Positions 45,861 to 56,751 of a stretch of 64,000 nt of DNA are shown here, in pieces. Numbering within the stretch: the stretch's first letter is position 1; each line of letters begins with the position of its first letter. Where the stretch lies: assembly GCF_017813235.1 (NCBI RefSeq), contig NZ_JAGISH010000005.1, positions 62,001-126,000 of the forward strand, read 5' to 3'. The DNA comes from Sagittula salina (GTDB taxonomy: Bacteria > Pseudomonadota > Alphaproteobacteria > Rhodobacterales > Rhodobacteraceae). Under the pieces are notes generated by a model. It searched no databases, was not told where the DNA came from, and saw nothing but the letters and a program-made list of their open reading frames with translations. Made by a program: the position numbers and the translations under genes.

Positions 45861-45981
45861 GGTCCGTCTCCTTTTGTCCCCCCGAGGTAAGCGGCGCGGG
45901 CCCGAAGGTCCAGAGACCGCGCAGGCTTTTCAAGCGCGCCCCGATGGGGTAACCGTCAGGCAAGAAAATGCGAGGCACGCG

Positions 45982-46494
45982 ATGCAGACACCGATCACTG
46001 TCATGGTTCTTTCGGCTTTGGTCCTGACCAGCTGCGGCACGGTGCGCGAGTCGCGCTTCAACCCGATGAACTGGTTCGGAAGCAGCACGACGGTGCGCGC
46101 CGACATCCGCCCGGATCAGGAGGGTTACAACCCGCTGATCCCGCGGCGACAGGAATCGATCTTCCGCCAGTCCAAGGTGGAAACCTACGCCGGTATCGAC
46201 GTCGATGACGTGACCGAACTGCACGTCGAACGCCGCCCCGGCGGGGCACTGATCCGCGCCGTGGGTGTCACCCGTTATCAGGGCCCCTACGCTGTCAGAC
46301 TGGTGAAGCTGGATGACGAAAGCGACGCGGGCACGCTGACCTACGCCCTAAGGGCGGAGCAGTATCGCGGCCCCGTCGGTCCGGTTGCCGCGCGCACGGT
46401 GACGGCGGCGGTCTGGGTGACGGACAACGAGCTGGCCACCGTCTCGACCATCCGCGTCAAGGGCCGCAACAACGTACGCAGTTCGCGCCGCTGA
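45982..46494 (+). CDS. Lipoprotein, function unknown
   Basis: The 170-residue protein starts MQTPITVMVLSALVLTSCGT, a lipoprotein signal with the lipobox LTSC. The mature part has RFNPMNWFGSSTTVR, then YNPLIPRRQESIFR, and a beta-rich domain to the end. The pattern resembles an uncharacterised lipoprotein family of Rhodobacteraceae, but I cannot name it. The start is chosen to expose the lipobox; the frame is open upstream through the divergent sufE start. It likely sits in the outer membrane facing the periplasm. Confidence 0.75.
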   Translation: MQTPITVMVLSALVLTSCGTVRESRFNPMNWFGSSTTVRADIRPDQEGYNPLIPRRQESIFRQSKVETYAGIDVDDVTELHVERRPGGALIRAVGVTRYQGPYAVRLVKLDDESDAGTLTYALRAEQYRGPVGPVAARTVTAAVWVTDNELATVSTIRVKGRNNVRSSRR

Positions 46495-46575
46495 TCGGCC
46501 CCCATTGCGGTAGAACCCGTCCATTCACGGTGATAAGCCGCGCCGGAACACCACACCCGTCCCGGCGCCCGGCCT

Positions 46576-47733
46576 TCAATCCAGGTCGATGACCTCGACG
46601 TGCTTGCCCTTCGCCGCCAGCGCGATCTTGCCCTCGCACAAACGCAGTGCGTCATCTCCGAAGACCTCGCGCCGCCAGCCGCTCAGCGCCTGGACATGCC
46701 GCTGCCCCGCCGCGATGGCATCGAGGTCGGTCGCCGGCGCGATCAGCTTCGAGGCCACGCCGAACTTCTCCGTCTTGGCCTTCAGCAGCACCCGCAGCAG
46801 GTCGGCCAGCGCCGGGTTCACCTGCAGCCGGTCGGGGCCGTCGTCCACCTTCGGCAGGTCCTCCTTCGGCACAGCCAGCCCGGCCTGGACCGCTGCCAGA
46901 ATTCCGTCCGCGATCGCGCCCTTGCGCGCCTCCCGCAGCAATAGCCGCGACCGCCCGAGGTCATTGGCATTGGCGGGCTTGGTCGAAGCCAGCTCGACCA
47001 GCGCGTCGTCCTTGAACACCCGGTTGCGCGGCACGTTCCGCTCCTGCGCATAGGTTTCGCGGAACGCGGCGAGTTCGCGCACGATGGCCAGGAAACGCTG
47101 GCTGTTCGACCGCGTCTTTATCCGCTGCCAGGCCTCGGCCGGCCGCGTGATGTAGGTCTCCGGATCGGTCAGCACGCCCAGTTCTTCCGCCACCCAGCGG
47201 GCGCGGCCGGTCTCCTCCAGCTTCTGGCTGAGGAATTCGTAGATCTGCCGCAAGTGCGTCACATCGGCCAGCGCGTAGGTCTTCTGCGCGTCGGTCAGCG
47301 GGCGGCGTGACCAGTCGGTAAAACGGCTCGACTTGTCCAGCGGTTGCTTGGCGATCTTCTTGACCAGCGTCTCGTAGCCCACCTGTTCGCCGAAACCCGC
47401 CACCATGGCGGCCACCTGCGTATCGAACAGCGGCTGCGGAATCACCCCGTGGTCGATAAAGAAGATCTCCAGATCCTGCCGCGCCGCGTGAAACACCTTC
47501 ACGATGCTCTCGTCCCGAAAGACATCCAGCAGCGGCTCCAGCGACAGCGCGCCAGCCAGCGGATCGACCAGAACGGCCGGACCGTCACGCCCCGGCAGCG
47601 CCAGCTGGATCAGGCACAGCTTCGAATAATAGGTCCGCTCGCGCAGAAACTCGGTATCGACGGTGATATAGGGTTGCCCCTTGGCCTTCGCGCAGAATTC
47701 GGAAAGCTCTTCGGTGGTGTAAATCGTCTGCAT
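46576..47733 (-). CDS. rnd: Ribonuclease D
   Basis: RNase D is a 3'-5' exonuclease that trims tRNA and other small RNA ends. The 385 residues show the DEDD exonuclease domain, with ITVDTEFLRERTYYSKLCLI, KVFHAARQDLEIFF, LFDTQVAAMV, and the last Asp in YALADVTHLRQIYEFL. The HRDC helical domain follows (LAIVRELAAFRETYAQERNVPR, FKDDALVELAS). ATG 47733 matches the usual start MQTIYTTEELSEF; the frame is open upstream. Between rnd and purN lie 127 bases with no clear feature. Confidence 0.93.
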   Translation of the reverse strand: MQTIYTTEELSEFCAKAKGQPYITVDTEFLRERTYYSKLCLIQLALPGRDGPAVLVDPLAGALSLEPLLDVFRDESIVKVFHAARQDLEIFFIDHGVIPQPLFDTQVAAMVAGFGEQVGYETLVKKIAKQPLDKSSRFTDWSRRPLTDAQKTYALADVTHLRQIYEFLSQKLEETGRARWVAEELGVLTDPETYITRPAEAWQRIKTRSNSQRFLAIVRELAAFRETYAQERNVPRNRVFKDDALVELASTKPANANDLGRSRLLLREARKGAIADGILAAVQAGLAVPKEDLPKVDDGPDRLQVNPALADLLRVLLKAKTEKFGVASKLIAPATDLDAIAAGQRHVQALSGWRREVFGDDALRLCEGKIALAAKGKHVEVIDLD

Positions 47734-47860
47734 TCGCAGGGTATTCCGTTCTTGTTGGCATCGCGCGGCGGATTTCTCCGCATAGCCTATTTCGACGGGA
47801 GGGGAAATGGAACCTCCCACGGATGGCCGGCCACGGCCGGTCACGACCGTTTTCGACCGC

Positions 47861-48451
47861 TCAGGGCAGGTAAAGCGGATCGCGCTCCCCCTCGACAAAG
47901 CGGCGCAGGCAGGCGGGATAGAGCCGGTGCTCCATCGTCAGAACCCGCGCGGCCAGCGTATCCGGTGTGTCGCCCTCCTCCACCGGCACGCGCCCCTGGC
48001 CCAGGATCGGCCCGTCGTCCAGCACGGGCGTCACCTCGTGCACGGTACAGCCCGCCTCCCGGTCGCCCGCCTCCAGCGCACGGGCGTGGGTGTGCAGCCC
48101 GGTATACTTGGGCAGCAGAGACGGATGGATGTTCAGCATCCGCCCGCGCCAGCCATCTACGAATCCCGCCGTCAGCACGCGCATGAACCCCGCAAGGCAG
48201 ATCAGGTCGGGCCGATACGGCGCCAGCGCCTCTGTCAGCGCGGCCTCGAATGCGGCGCGATCCTTGCCAAAGGGCCTGTGATCCACCGCCACGGTGGGCA
48301 CGCCCATCTCGCGCGCACGCACCAGTCCACCCGCCCCCGTCTGGTTCGACAGCACAACGCAGGGGCGCGCCGGGTGGTCGCCGGTCATGCTTTCGACCAG
48401 CTTGACCATGTTCGACCCGCCGCCCGAAACAAAGATCGCCACCCGCGTCAT
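47861..48451 (-). CDS. purN: Phosphoribosylglycinamide formyltransferase PurN
   Basis: PurN transfers the formyl group from 10-formyltetrahydrofolate to glycinamide ribonucleotide in purine synthesis. The 196 residues have the phosphate-binding VAIFVSGGGSNMVKLVESM, LICLAGFMRVLTAGFVDGW, the catalytic Asn/His in MLNIHPSLLPKYTGLHTHARAL, and the catalytic Asp region GCTVHEVTPVLDDGPI. ATG 48451 is preceded by GGAGG. purM lies 128 bases upstream on the same strand, the normal purM-purN order, but the gap contains a 12-bp repeat. Confidence 0.95.
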   Translation of the reverse strand: MTRVAIFVSGGGSNMVKLVESMTGDHPARPCVVLSNQTGAGGLVRAREMGVPTVAVDHRPFGKDRAAFEAALTEALAPYRPDLICLAGFMRVLTAGFVDGWRGRMLNIHPSLLPKYTGLHTHARALEAGDREAGCTVHEVTPVLDDGPILGQGRVPVEEGDTPDTLAARVLTMEHRLYPACLRRFVEGERDPLYLP

Positions 48452-48504
48452 GCCCTCGCCTCCGGCCTGTCGAGGCTCCGGCCGTGACTCAGGCGGAGTA
48501 TCGC

Positions 48505-48540
48505 GCCGGATCTCTGGCCGGATCTCTGGCCGCATCTCTG
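48505..48540. repeat. 12-bp tandem repeat, three copies
   Basis: GCCGGATCTCTG occurs at 48505-48516 and 48517-48528, and with one change at 48529-48540. It sits in the purM-purN gap. In the purN frame it would encode a repeated RPEI pattern, but that frame precedes the chosen purN start. Confidence 0.85.
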
Positions 48541-48579
48541 GCCGGGCATCGCGCCGAGGCCCTTCGTCTCCGCCCGCAG

Positions 48580-49623
48580 TCACAGCGTGCCGCTGTAGCG
48601 CACGCCCTCGCCCGGCACGACGGTGCCCAGACGATGGACCGTCTCGCCCTCCGCCGCCAGCAGCGCCTCCAGCGCCTCCGCCCGACCGGCGGAAACGACG
48701 CAGATCATGCCGATGCCGCAGTTGAAGGTCTTCAGCATCTCCGCCTGCGCGATACCGCCCACGCCACGCATCCACTGGAACACGCCGGGCAATTCCCAGC
48801 CATCAAGGTCGATTTCCGCGCCCAGACCCTCTGGCAGGACGCGCGGCAGGTTTTCGGTCAGGCCGCCGCCGGTGATATGCGCCAGCGCATGCACGCCGCC
48901 CGCACGGATCGCCGCCAGCGCCTGCTTCACATACAACCGCGTCGGCGTCAGCAGCACCGCGCCAAGGCTTCCGTCCGCCCAAGGGCAGTCCGCGTCCCAG
49001 CCAAGCCCGGAGCGTTCGACCAGCTTGCGCACCAGCGAATAGCCGTTGGAATGCACCCCGTCAGAAGCCAGTCCCAGCAGCACGTCGCCCGCCACCACGC
49101 CCTCGGGCAGCGCCGTACCGCGTTCCATCGCGCCCACGGCAAAGCCCGCGAGATCGAAGTCGCCCGCCGGATACATCCCCGGCATCTCCGCCGTCTCGCC
49201 GCCGATCAACGCGCAGCCGGACCGTACGCAGCCTTCCGCGATCCCCTCGATCACGCGCGCGGCGCTTTCGGTCTCCAGCTTGCCGGTGGCAAAGTAATCG
49301 AGAAAGAACAGCGGCTCCGCGCCTTGGCAGACCAGATCGTTGACGCACATGGCGACAAGGTCGATACCGACGCCCTCGAAATGGCCGGTGTCGATGGCGA
49401 TGCGGAGCTTGGTGCCCACGCCGTCGGTTGCGGCGACCAGAATCGGGTCGTCATAGCCCGCGCCCTTCAGATCGAACAGCGCGCCAAAGCCGCCAAGGCC
49501 AGAGGCCACCCCGGCCCGGTTGGTGCGCTTCGCGGCGGGCTTGATCCGCTCGACAAGCGCGTTGCCCGCGTCGATATCCACGCCTGCCGCCGCGTAGGTC
49601 AGCCCATTCTTGCCGTCGCTCAT
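48580..49623 (-). CDS. purM: Phosphoribosylformylglycinamidine cyclo-ligase PurM
   Basis: PurM closes the imidazole ring to give aminoimidazole ribonucleotide, using ATP. The 347 residues start [20 protein letters not shown] and contain [27 protein letters not shown] (conserved loops, split here), [53 protein letters not shown] and [16 protein letters not shown]. The family length is about 345. ATG 49623 follows CGGAGAG, and an in-frame ATG 36 bases upstream lacks such a site. It leads the purM-purN pair. The 287 bases upstream to the tRNA show no element I can name other than the tRNA promoter. Confidence 0.95.
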   Translation of the reverse strand: MSDGKNGLTYAAAGVDIDAGNALVERIKPAAKRTNRAGVASGLGGFGALFDLKGAGYDDPILVAATDGVGTKLRIAIDTGHFEGVGIDLVAMCVNDLVCQGAEPLFFLDYFATGKLETESAARVIEGIAEGCVRSGCALIGGETAEMPGMYPAGDFDLAGFAVGAMERGTALPEGVVAGDVLLGLASDGVHSNGYSLVRKLVERSGLGWDADCPWADGSLGAVLLTPTRLYVKQALAAIRAGGVHALAHITGGGLTENLPRVLPEGLGAEIDLDGWELPGVFQWMRGVGGIAQAEMLKTFNCGIGMICVVSAGRAEALEALLAAEGETVHRLGTVVPGEGVRYSGTL

Positions 49624-49869
49624 CTCGCTCTCCGAAGCTCTGGCCGGGGGGTCGGCCAATTCGTTGCGCCGCGCTTACCCCAAAGGCACGCAGGCTGCAA
49701 CGCGCCAGCGCGGCGCGGCGACCCCCAGATCGCGGGGAATCGAAACCGCGCAGGCCCACGTCACCACCGATCCCGGTTGGCACGGCCTCTCCTACCGCTC
49801 ACGGCTCGTACCGGTTCGCGCCAATCCAAGCTGGCCCGCTTTTGCTCACACCTCAGCATCCCGTTCCGC

Positions 49870-49898
49870 TTGACGCGCTGCCTTCCCCCGCCTAATCA
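49870..49898 (+). promoter_or_regulatory. Promoter of the tRNA gene
   Basis: TTGACG (49870-49875), a 17-base spacer and TAATCA (49893-49898) lie just upstream of the tRNA at 49911, giving a predicted start near 49905. The layout is as expected for a stable-RNA promoter. Confidence 0.65.
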
Positions 49899-49910
49899 CA
49901 CCGGCACGGT

Positions 49911-49987
49911 GGGCCTGTAGCTCAATTGGTTAGAGCAGGGCGCTCATAACGCCTTGGTTGGGGGTTCGAGTCCCTCCGGGCCTACCA
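49911..49987 (+). tRNA. tRNA with CAU anticodon, probably tRNA-Ile2 (or tRNA-Met)
   Basis: A complete 77-base cloverleaf with an encoded CCA end. The anticodon loop CTCATAA gives CAU. The acceptor stem begins GGGCCTG and pairs with CGGGCCT; pairs 4-69 and 5-68 are both C-G, which are known determinants for the lysidine synthase TilS that turns CAU into the AUA-reading tRNA-Ile2. Simple annotation would call it tRNA-Met from the anticodon. Elongator tRNA-Met usually starts with GGC and initiator tRNA has three G-C pairs in the anticodon stem, which is not the case here (GGGCG/CGCCT). Confidence 0.92.
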
Positions 49988-50212
49988 GACGATCCCACCG
50001 GATTGTCCCTGACTGGTGGCGCACCCCGCCGTCCACGCTCCGGGCATTTCATGCAGGATGAAGCCCCTCGCCGCCCGCATGTACCGGGCGCCCCAAATGC
50101 TCCAAGGCATCCGCCCCGACAATGAACAAAATGGGAACGGGACACGGGGAAATTCCTTTAGACCGGGTTAACAATGGGCCGTCAAGCTATTGAAAACAAA
50201 CCGGTTCCTGAA

Positions 50213-50229
50213 TGTCCCATGCTGGGACA
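50213..50229. repeat. Short perfect inverted repeat downstream of the tRNA
   Basis: TGTCCCA (50213-50219) and TGGGACA (50223-50229) are separated by three bases. It directly precedes the terminator of the cox operon and may be an operator or a hairpin; there is no T-run after it on the plus strand. Confidence 0.4.
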
Positions 50230-50230
50230 G

Positions 50231-50265
50231 AAAAAACCCCGGCCCAAGGAGCCGGGGCTATTTTT
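50231..50265 (-). terminator. Bidirectional terminator at the end of the cox operon
   Basis: CCCCGGC (50237-50243) pairs with GCCGGGG (50251-50257) around a 7-base loop. A-run 50231-50236 gives six T on the minus strand after the stem, and T-run 50261-50265 follows on the plus strand. On minus it ends the coxG-S-L-M operon; on plus it could end the tRNA transcript. The rest of the gap to the tRNA contains no gene. Confidence 0.75.
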
Positions 50266-50281
50266 CGGCACAGGCGCGGCG

Positions 50282-51073
50282 TCAGCCGTTGGCCTTGGCC
50301 ACGGCCCGTTTGGTCAGGACCTTGACGAGATGGGCGCGATAATCGCCCGACCCGTGCAGGTCAGAAATCATGTCCGCCCCCGATGGCGCTGCCAGCCCCT
50401 CGACCGCACCGGCCGAGAAATCGCCCGCCAGTGCCGCCTCGGCTTCGCTCCAGCGGAAGACCCCATCATTCGAGGCCCCCGTCACCGCCACGCGGACGCC
50501 ACCCGCGCCTTTCGAGACATAGACCCCCACCAGTGCGAACCGCGACGCAGGCTGCTGGAACTTGATGTAGGCAGCCTTCTCGGGAATCGGGAAGCGGACG
50601 GCGGTGATGATCTCGCCCTCTTCCAGCGCCGTGGTGAACATGCCCTGAAAATAGTCGTCCGCCGCGATCTCGCGGCTGTTGGTGACGATGGTGGCCCCCG
50701 ACCCCAGCGCCGCCGCCGGATAGCAGGCGGAGGGGTCATTATTGGCGATGCTGCCGCCGATGGTGCCCCGGTTGCGCACGGCAGGGTCCCCGATCTGACC
50801 GGCAAGCTCGGCCAGCGCCGGGTAGGCACCCGCCTCCGCCGCGACGGTGGCGTGGGTCGTGCCAGCGCCGATGGACAGCGTGCCGCCTTCGGCGGAAACG
50901 CCCTTCAGGTCCGCGATGGCCGAGAGACTCACCAGCACCGAGGGCGAGGCCAGGCGCTGTTTCAGGGTCGGGATCAGGGTCTGCCCGCCGGACAGCGCCT
51001 GCGCATCCTCCTGGCCAAGCGCCGCGACAGCATCCGCCACCGACGTCGGACGTGCAAAGTCAAATGAATACAT
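50282..51073 (-). CDS. CoxM-like FAD-binding subunit of a molybdenum hydroxylase
   Basis: The 263-residue protein is the medium, FAD-binding subunit of a xanthine dehydrogenase/CO dehydrogenase-type enzyme. It starts MYSFDFARPTSVADAVAAL and has the FAD loops LSGGQTLIPTLKQRL and TIGGSIANNDPSACYPAAAL, which are diagnostic for the family. The C-terminal domain includes ARSRF-like [30 protein letters not shown] precedes ATG 51073. It passes electrons from the FeS subunit to the flavin. It is the last gene of the operon, 99 bases beyond coxL with an intergenic repeat between. Confidence 0.9.
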   Translation of the reverse strand: MYSFDFARPTSVADAVAALGQEDAQALSGGQTLIPTLKQRLASPSVLVSLSAIADLKGVSAEGGTLSIGAGTTHATVAAEAGAYPALAELAGQIGDPAVRNRGTIGGSIANNDPSACYPAAALGSGATIVTNSREIAADDYFQGMFTTALEEGEIITAVRFPIPEKAAYIKFQQPASRFALVGVYVSKGAGGVRVAVTGASNDGVFRWSEAEAALAGDFSAGAVEGLAAPSGADMISDLHGSGDYRAHLVKVLTKRAVAKANG

Positions 51074-51121
51074 CGTTCTTCCTCCTCGGAACCGCGAAGC
51101 GTCCCCGGCTTCTCTGGTTCC

Positions 51122-51161
51122 CAAATACCTTCGGGGGGTCCGGGGGGCAAACCGCCCCCCG
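51122..51161. repeat. Intergenic G/C hairpin repeat, copy 3
   Basis: CAAATACCT, a G-run with TCC, a second G-run and a closing C-run repeat the element seen at 9612 and 32911. Here it lies between coxL and coxM within one operon, so if it terminates at all it would lower coxM expression. Confidence 0.6.
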
Positions 51162-51172
51162 GCGCTCTCCAC

Positions 51173-53542
<2,370 letters not shown>

Positions 53543-53641
53543 GTCATTCCTCCCTGGGGGAAGGCGGGATCATACCCGCCTGAAATCGGTTGCTCGGCGC
53601 GCGGGTCCGGGCCTCCCCCCGGATGCCGCGCTCCGCGGAAA

Positions 53642-54127
53642 TCACTCGGCCGCGACTGCAGGCACATCCTGACCGGAGGCCGCCAGAATGGCGCGGACGA
53701 TATTGTGGTAGCCGGTGCAGCGGCAGATGTTGCCCTCCAGGTGGTGGCGCACCTCGGCCTCGCTGGGCTTCGGATTGTCCTTCAGAAGCGCTGCCGCCGC
53801 CATCACCATGCCGGGAGTGCAGAACCCGCACTGGAGCCCGTGGTATTCCTGGAATGCAGCCTGGATCGCGTTGAGCGTACCGTCAGCGTCCGCCTGCCCC
53901 TCGATGGTCGCGATCCGGGCACCGTCGGCCTCGCCCGCGAACATGGTGCAGGCCTTTACCAGCTTGCCGTCGACGTGGATGTTGCAGGCCCCACACTGCG
54001 AGGTGTCGCACCCCACATGGGTGCCGGTCAGCCGCAGCTCGTCGCGCAGAAACTCGGTCATCAGGGTATTGCCCTTGACCGATTTGGTGACGGTCTTTCC
54101 GTTTACCGTCATGGTTACTTCTGCCAT
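53642..54127 (-). CDS. CoxS-like [2Fe-2S] subunit
   Basis: The 161-residue iron-sulfur subunit has a plant-type ferredoxin domain with CDTSQCGACNIHVDGKLVKA and a following Cys (cluster II), then a helical domain with the second cluster motif GLQCGFCTPGMVM and ICRCTGYHNIVRAIL. This is the standard arrangement in the small subunits of xanthine/CO dehydrogenase-type enzymes; it moves electrons from the molybdenum centre to the [13 protein letters not shown] precedes ATG 54127. It lies between coxG and coxL. Confidence 0.93.
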   Translation of the reverse strand: MAEVTMTVNGKTVTKSVKGNTLMTEFLRDELRLTGTHVGCDTSQCGACNIHVDGKLVKACTMFAGEADGARIATIEGQADADGTLNAIQAAFQEYHGLQCGFCTPGMVMAAAALLKDNPKPSEAEVRHHLEGNICRCTGYHNIVRAILAASGQDVPAVAAE

Positions 54128-54202
54128 TGCTTTCCTCCCTGGAAACTCATCGCTTCGTGCGGCCCGCCCCGTCCCGGACGCAGCCGCGAAATGCATCGGG
54201 TC

Positions 54203-54715
54203 TCAGCCCGTGATCTTCTTGAACCAGCCCTTCTTTTCGGGTCCGCCTTCTGCGTCAGCTTCGGCCGGTTCCTTCGGGCCTTCAACCGCGTTCTGGAAGT
54301 TCTCGAAGAACTGATCGGCCATCTTCTTGGCAAAACCGTCGATGATCCGGCTGCCGAGCTGCGCCAGCTTGCCGCCGACTTTCGCCTCGACGTCGTAATG
54401 CAACTCCGTACCGCCCTCAACGGCGACAAGACGCACGTTCGCCCCGCCCTTGGCAAAGCCCGCCGCGCCGCCCTTCCCTTCGCCCGAAAGCGTCAGGGCA
54501 TTCGGCGGGTCCATCTCCGACATCGTGACCTGCCCCTTGAAGGTCGCCTTCACCGGCCCGACCTTCTGCACCACCGTCGCCTCGAAGCCCTCATCGGCAG
54601 AGCCTGACATTTCGGTGCAGCCGGGCACACAGGCCTTCAGAACCTCCGGGTCCAGAAGTGCGGCCCAGACGGCCTCCTGGGGGGCGGCGATCGTTCGGGA
54701 ATCGCTCATTTGCAT
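54203..54715 (-). CDS. CoxG-like SRPBCC protein
   Basis: The 170-residue protein has the SRPBCC/START-like fold of CO dehydrogenase subunit G: RTIAAPQEAVWAALLDPEVL, LKACVPGCTEMSGSADEGF, VGPVKATFKGQVTMSEMDPP, GAAGFAKGGANVRLVAVEGG and GSRIIDGFAKKMADQFFENF. A Pro/Glu-rich linker and a short basic end (KKGWFKKITG) follow, which fits membrane association. CoxG proteins help recruit the enzyme to the membrane or quinone pool. AGAGAGGA precedes the ATG. It is the first gene of the operon; no maturation genes (coxD, coxE, coxF) are seen in the window. Confidence 0.88.
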   Translation of the reverse strand: MQMSDSRTIAAPQEAVWAALLDPEVLKACVPGCTEMSGSADEGFEATVVQKVGPVKATFKGQVTMSEMDPPNALTLSGEGKGGAAGFAKGGANVRLVAVEGGTELHYDVEAKVGGKLAQLGSRIIDGFAKKMADQFFENFQNAVEGPKEPAEADAEGGPEKKGWFKKITG

Positions 54716-55112
54716 GGGTTTGTCCTCTCTGTTCGGCGCCAGCCTAGGCGCGGGCCCCGGTGGGGGATATTAGACCAATGGATGATTTTACCGAACCGGC
54801 CGGGTGCGCGTGAGAAACGCTCGGCCCCTCCATTCCGGTGGGCATGGCGGACGGCAAGGCCCCCAAAGCGACGCAGGGCCGCACCGCACGCGGGCAAGCG
54901 GACACGGCGAACACGATTCCGGAACTGTTCCTCCCCATCCTCCCCATGCGATCCTCCCCAGGATACCGGAACGGCCCCCGCCCGGTTCGGCGGATGCCAT
55001 GGCTATCAGTGTGCCGCCCGAGGGCAGTCGTCAAGCCCCGAGCCGCGCCGGGCGCAGGCCTCATACCTCAGTCGTGCTTGCAACCCGACAGACCACGCGG
55101 TCTTGTAGCGCC
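54716..55112. other. Divergent gene-free region between coxG and the ABC transporter
   Basis: Of 397 bases, the open frames have no family pattern. The promoters of the cox operon and of the ABC transporter should lie here. I could not find a clear hexamer pair or operator. Confidence 0.45.
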
Positions 55113-55835
55113 ATGTTGACGGTCAGCGATCTTTCCTTTTCCTACGGTGCCAAGCAGGCGCTGGATGGCGTGAGCTTCACCGCCCGGCCCGGTCGCTTTA
55201 CTGCGTTGCTCGGTCCCAATGGCGCGGGCAAGTCCACGCTCTATGCCCTGCTGACACGGCTTTTCACCACGCCCACGGGGCAGATCACCGTGGCGGGACA
55301 CGACCTTGCGCAGGCACCAAGGCAGGCGCTGGCCGCCATGGGGGTGGTGTTCCAGCAACCCACGCTGGACCTCGATCTGACGATCCGGCAAAACCTGTCG
55401 TACTTCGCCGCGCTGCACGGGCTATCCGGACGCGACGCGGCGGTGCGCATTGACGCCGCGCTGGACCGGCTGGCGATACGTGACCGCGCGGGTGAGAAGG
55501 CGCGCGCCCTGAATGGCGGCCACCGGCGCAGGACCGAACTGGCCCGCGCGCTGATCCACCGCCCGAAAGTCCTTCTGTGCGACGAGCCGACCGTGGGACT
55601 GGACGCGCAAGCGCGCGCGGCGATCACCGACCACGTGCACGACCTGGCCGAAGACGGTCTGACCGTACTCTGGGCCACGCATCTGACGGACGAAGTCCGA
55701 CCCGGCGACGATCTCCTGCTTCTTCACCACGGCCGTCTGCGCGCCGAAGGCCGGACCGAAGAACTGACCGGCGGGCAGCCGCTTAAGGACTGGTTCCTGT
55801 CCCGCACAGACGTGCAGGTGGAGGCAGGCACATGA
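55113..55835 (+). CDS. ABC transporter ATP-binding protein, PQQ-alcohol-dehydrogenase-linked type
   Basis: The 240-residue ATPase has Walker A LLGPNGAGKSTLYALL, the Q-loop VVFQQPTLDLDLTIRQ, a signature region reading LNGGHRRRTELARALIHRP, Walker B KVLLCDEPTVGLD, and the switch His in WATHLTDE. The signature LNGGH in place of LSGGQ, with the RRR that follows, matches the ATPase subfamily linked to PQQ-dependent alcohol dehydrogenase systems (Ped-type), as I recall it from TIGR03864. It overlaps the permease by 4 bases. A link to the pqqABCDE genes 46 kb away is inferred, and no quinoprotein dehydrogenase is present in the window. Confidence 0.85.
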   Translation: MLTVSDLSFSYGAKQALDGVSFTARPGRFTALLGPNGAGKSTLYALLTRLFTTPTGQITVAGHDLAQAPRQALAAMGVVFQQPTLDLDLTIRQNLSYFAALHGLSGRDAAVRIDAALDRLAIRDRAGEKARALNGGHRRRTELARALIHRPKVLLCDEPTVGLDAQARAAITDHVHDLAEDGLTVLWATHLTDEVRPGDDLLLLHHGRLRAEGRTEELTGGQPLKDWFLSRTDVQVEAGT

Positions 55836-56623
55836 TCCGCCGATTTCCGGCCTTCCGCGCGATCGTCACCCGCGAGGTGTTGCGGTTCGTTCACCAACGC
55901 GAACGCTTTCTCGCCGCGCTCGTGCGACCGCTTGTCTGGCTGCTGGTCTTCGCCGCGGGATTTCGCGCCGCACTGGGGCTGTCGATCATCCCGCCCTACG
56001 AGACCTACATAACATATGAGACCTACATCACCCCGGGCCTCTGCGGCATGATCCTGCTGTTCAACGGGATGCAGACGTCGCTGTCTCTCGTCTATGACCG
56101 TGAAATGGGGTCCATGCGGCTTCTTCTGACCGCACCGCTACCTCGATGGTTTCTTTTATTTTCAAAACTTTGCGGCGCGACTTTCATCGGAATTCTGCAG
56201 TGTTACGCGTTTCTCGTCATCGCGGGACTTTTCGGCATCGACCACCCGCCGCTGGGCTATCTCACCATCCTGCCCGCGCTGATCCTTGCCGGGTTGATGC
56301 TTGGGGCACTGGGGCTGGCCATCTCGAGTTTCATCAAGCAACTGGAGAACTTCGCTGGCGTCATGAATTTCGTGATCTTCCCGATGTTCTTCCTGAGCTC
56401 CGCGCTCTATCCCCTTTGGAAAATGAAGGAATCCTCCGAACTCCTGTACTGGATCTGCGCTGTGAATCCATTCACCCATGCTGTGGAACTGATCCGCTTC
56501 GCGCTCTACGTCAACTTGTCGCCCATTGCGCTGCTCTGGACACTTGTGGCCGGAGGGCTCTTCACCGCCCTGGCGCTCTGGGGGTATGATCCGGCGCGGG
56601 GAATGATCCGCAAGCGTGGCTGA
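55832..56623 (+). CDS. ABC-2 type transporter permease, partner of the PQQ-linked ATPase
   Basis: The 263-residue inner-membrane protein has six hydrophobic segments in the ABC-2 pattern (LVWLLVFAAGFRAALG, LCGMILLFNGMQTSLSLVY, FIGILQCYAFLVIAGLF, ILAGLMLGALGLAISSF, VMNFVIFPMFFLSSALYPL, LLWTLVAGGLFTALALWG). YETYIT occurs twice in a row (55999-56034) before PGLCG; I believe this is normal for the PedC-like family. ATG overlaps the ATPase stop (ATGA). The pair probably exports or flips an unknown compound; in Pseudomonas, homologues lie with quinoprotein alcohol oxidation genes. Confidence 0.85.
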   Translation: MIRRFPAFRAIVTREVLRFVHQRERFLAALVRPLVWLLVFAAGFRAALGLSIIPPYETYITYETYITPGLCGMILLFNGMQTSLSLVYDREMGSMRLLLTAPLPRWFLLFSKLCGATFIGILQCYAFLVIAGLFGIDHPPLGYLTILPALILAGLMLGALGLAISSFIKQLENFAGVMNFVIFPMFFLSSALYPLWKMKESSELLYWICAVNPFTHAVELIRFALYVNLSPIALLWTLVAGGLFTALALWGYDPARGMIRKRG

Positions 56624-56751
56624 GCGGCAGCGGTCCATCGCGTGCGAAACCCCCGCTTTTTGTCTTGTCCGGTCTTGCCACGCCTACCCTCACGCGAATA
56701 GCGATTTTCCTGGAACCGGACCTGATCGAGAGGCCGGGTTGGAGGTTAGCC

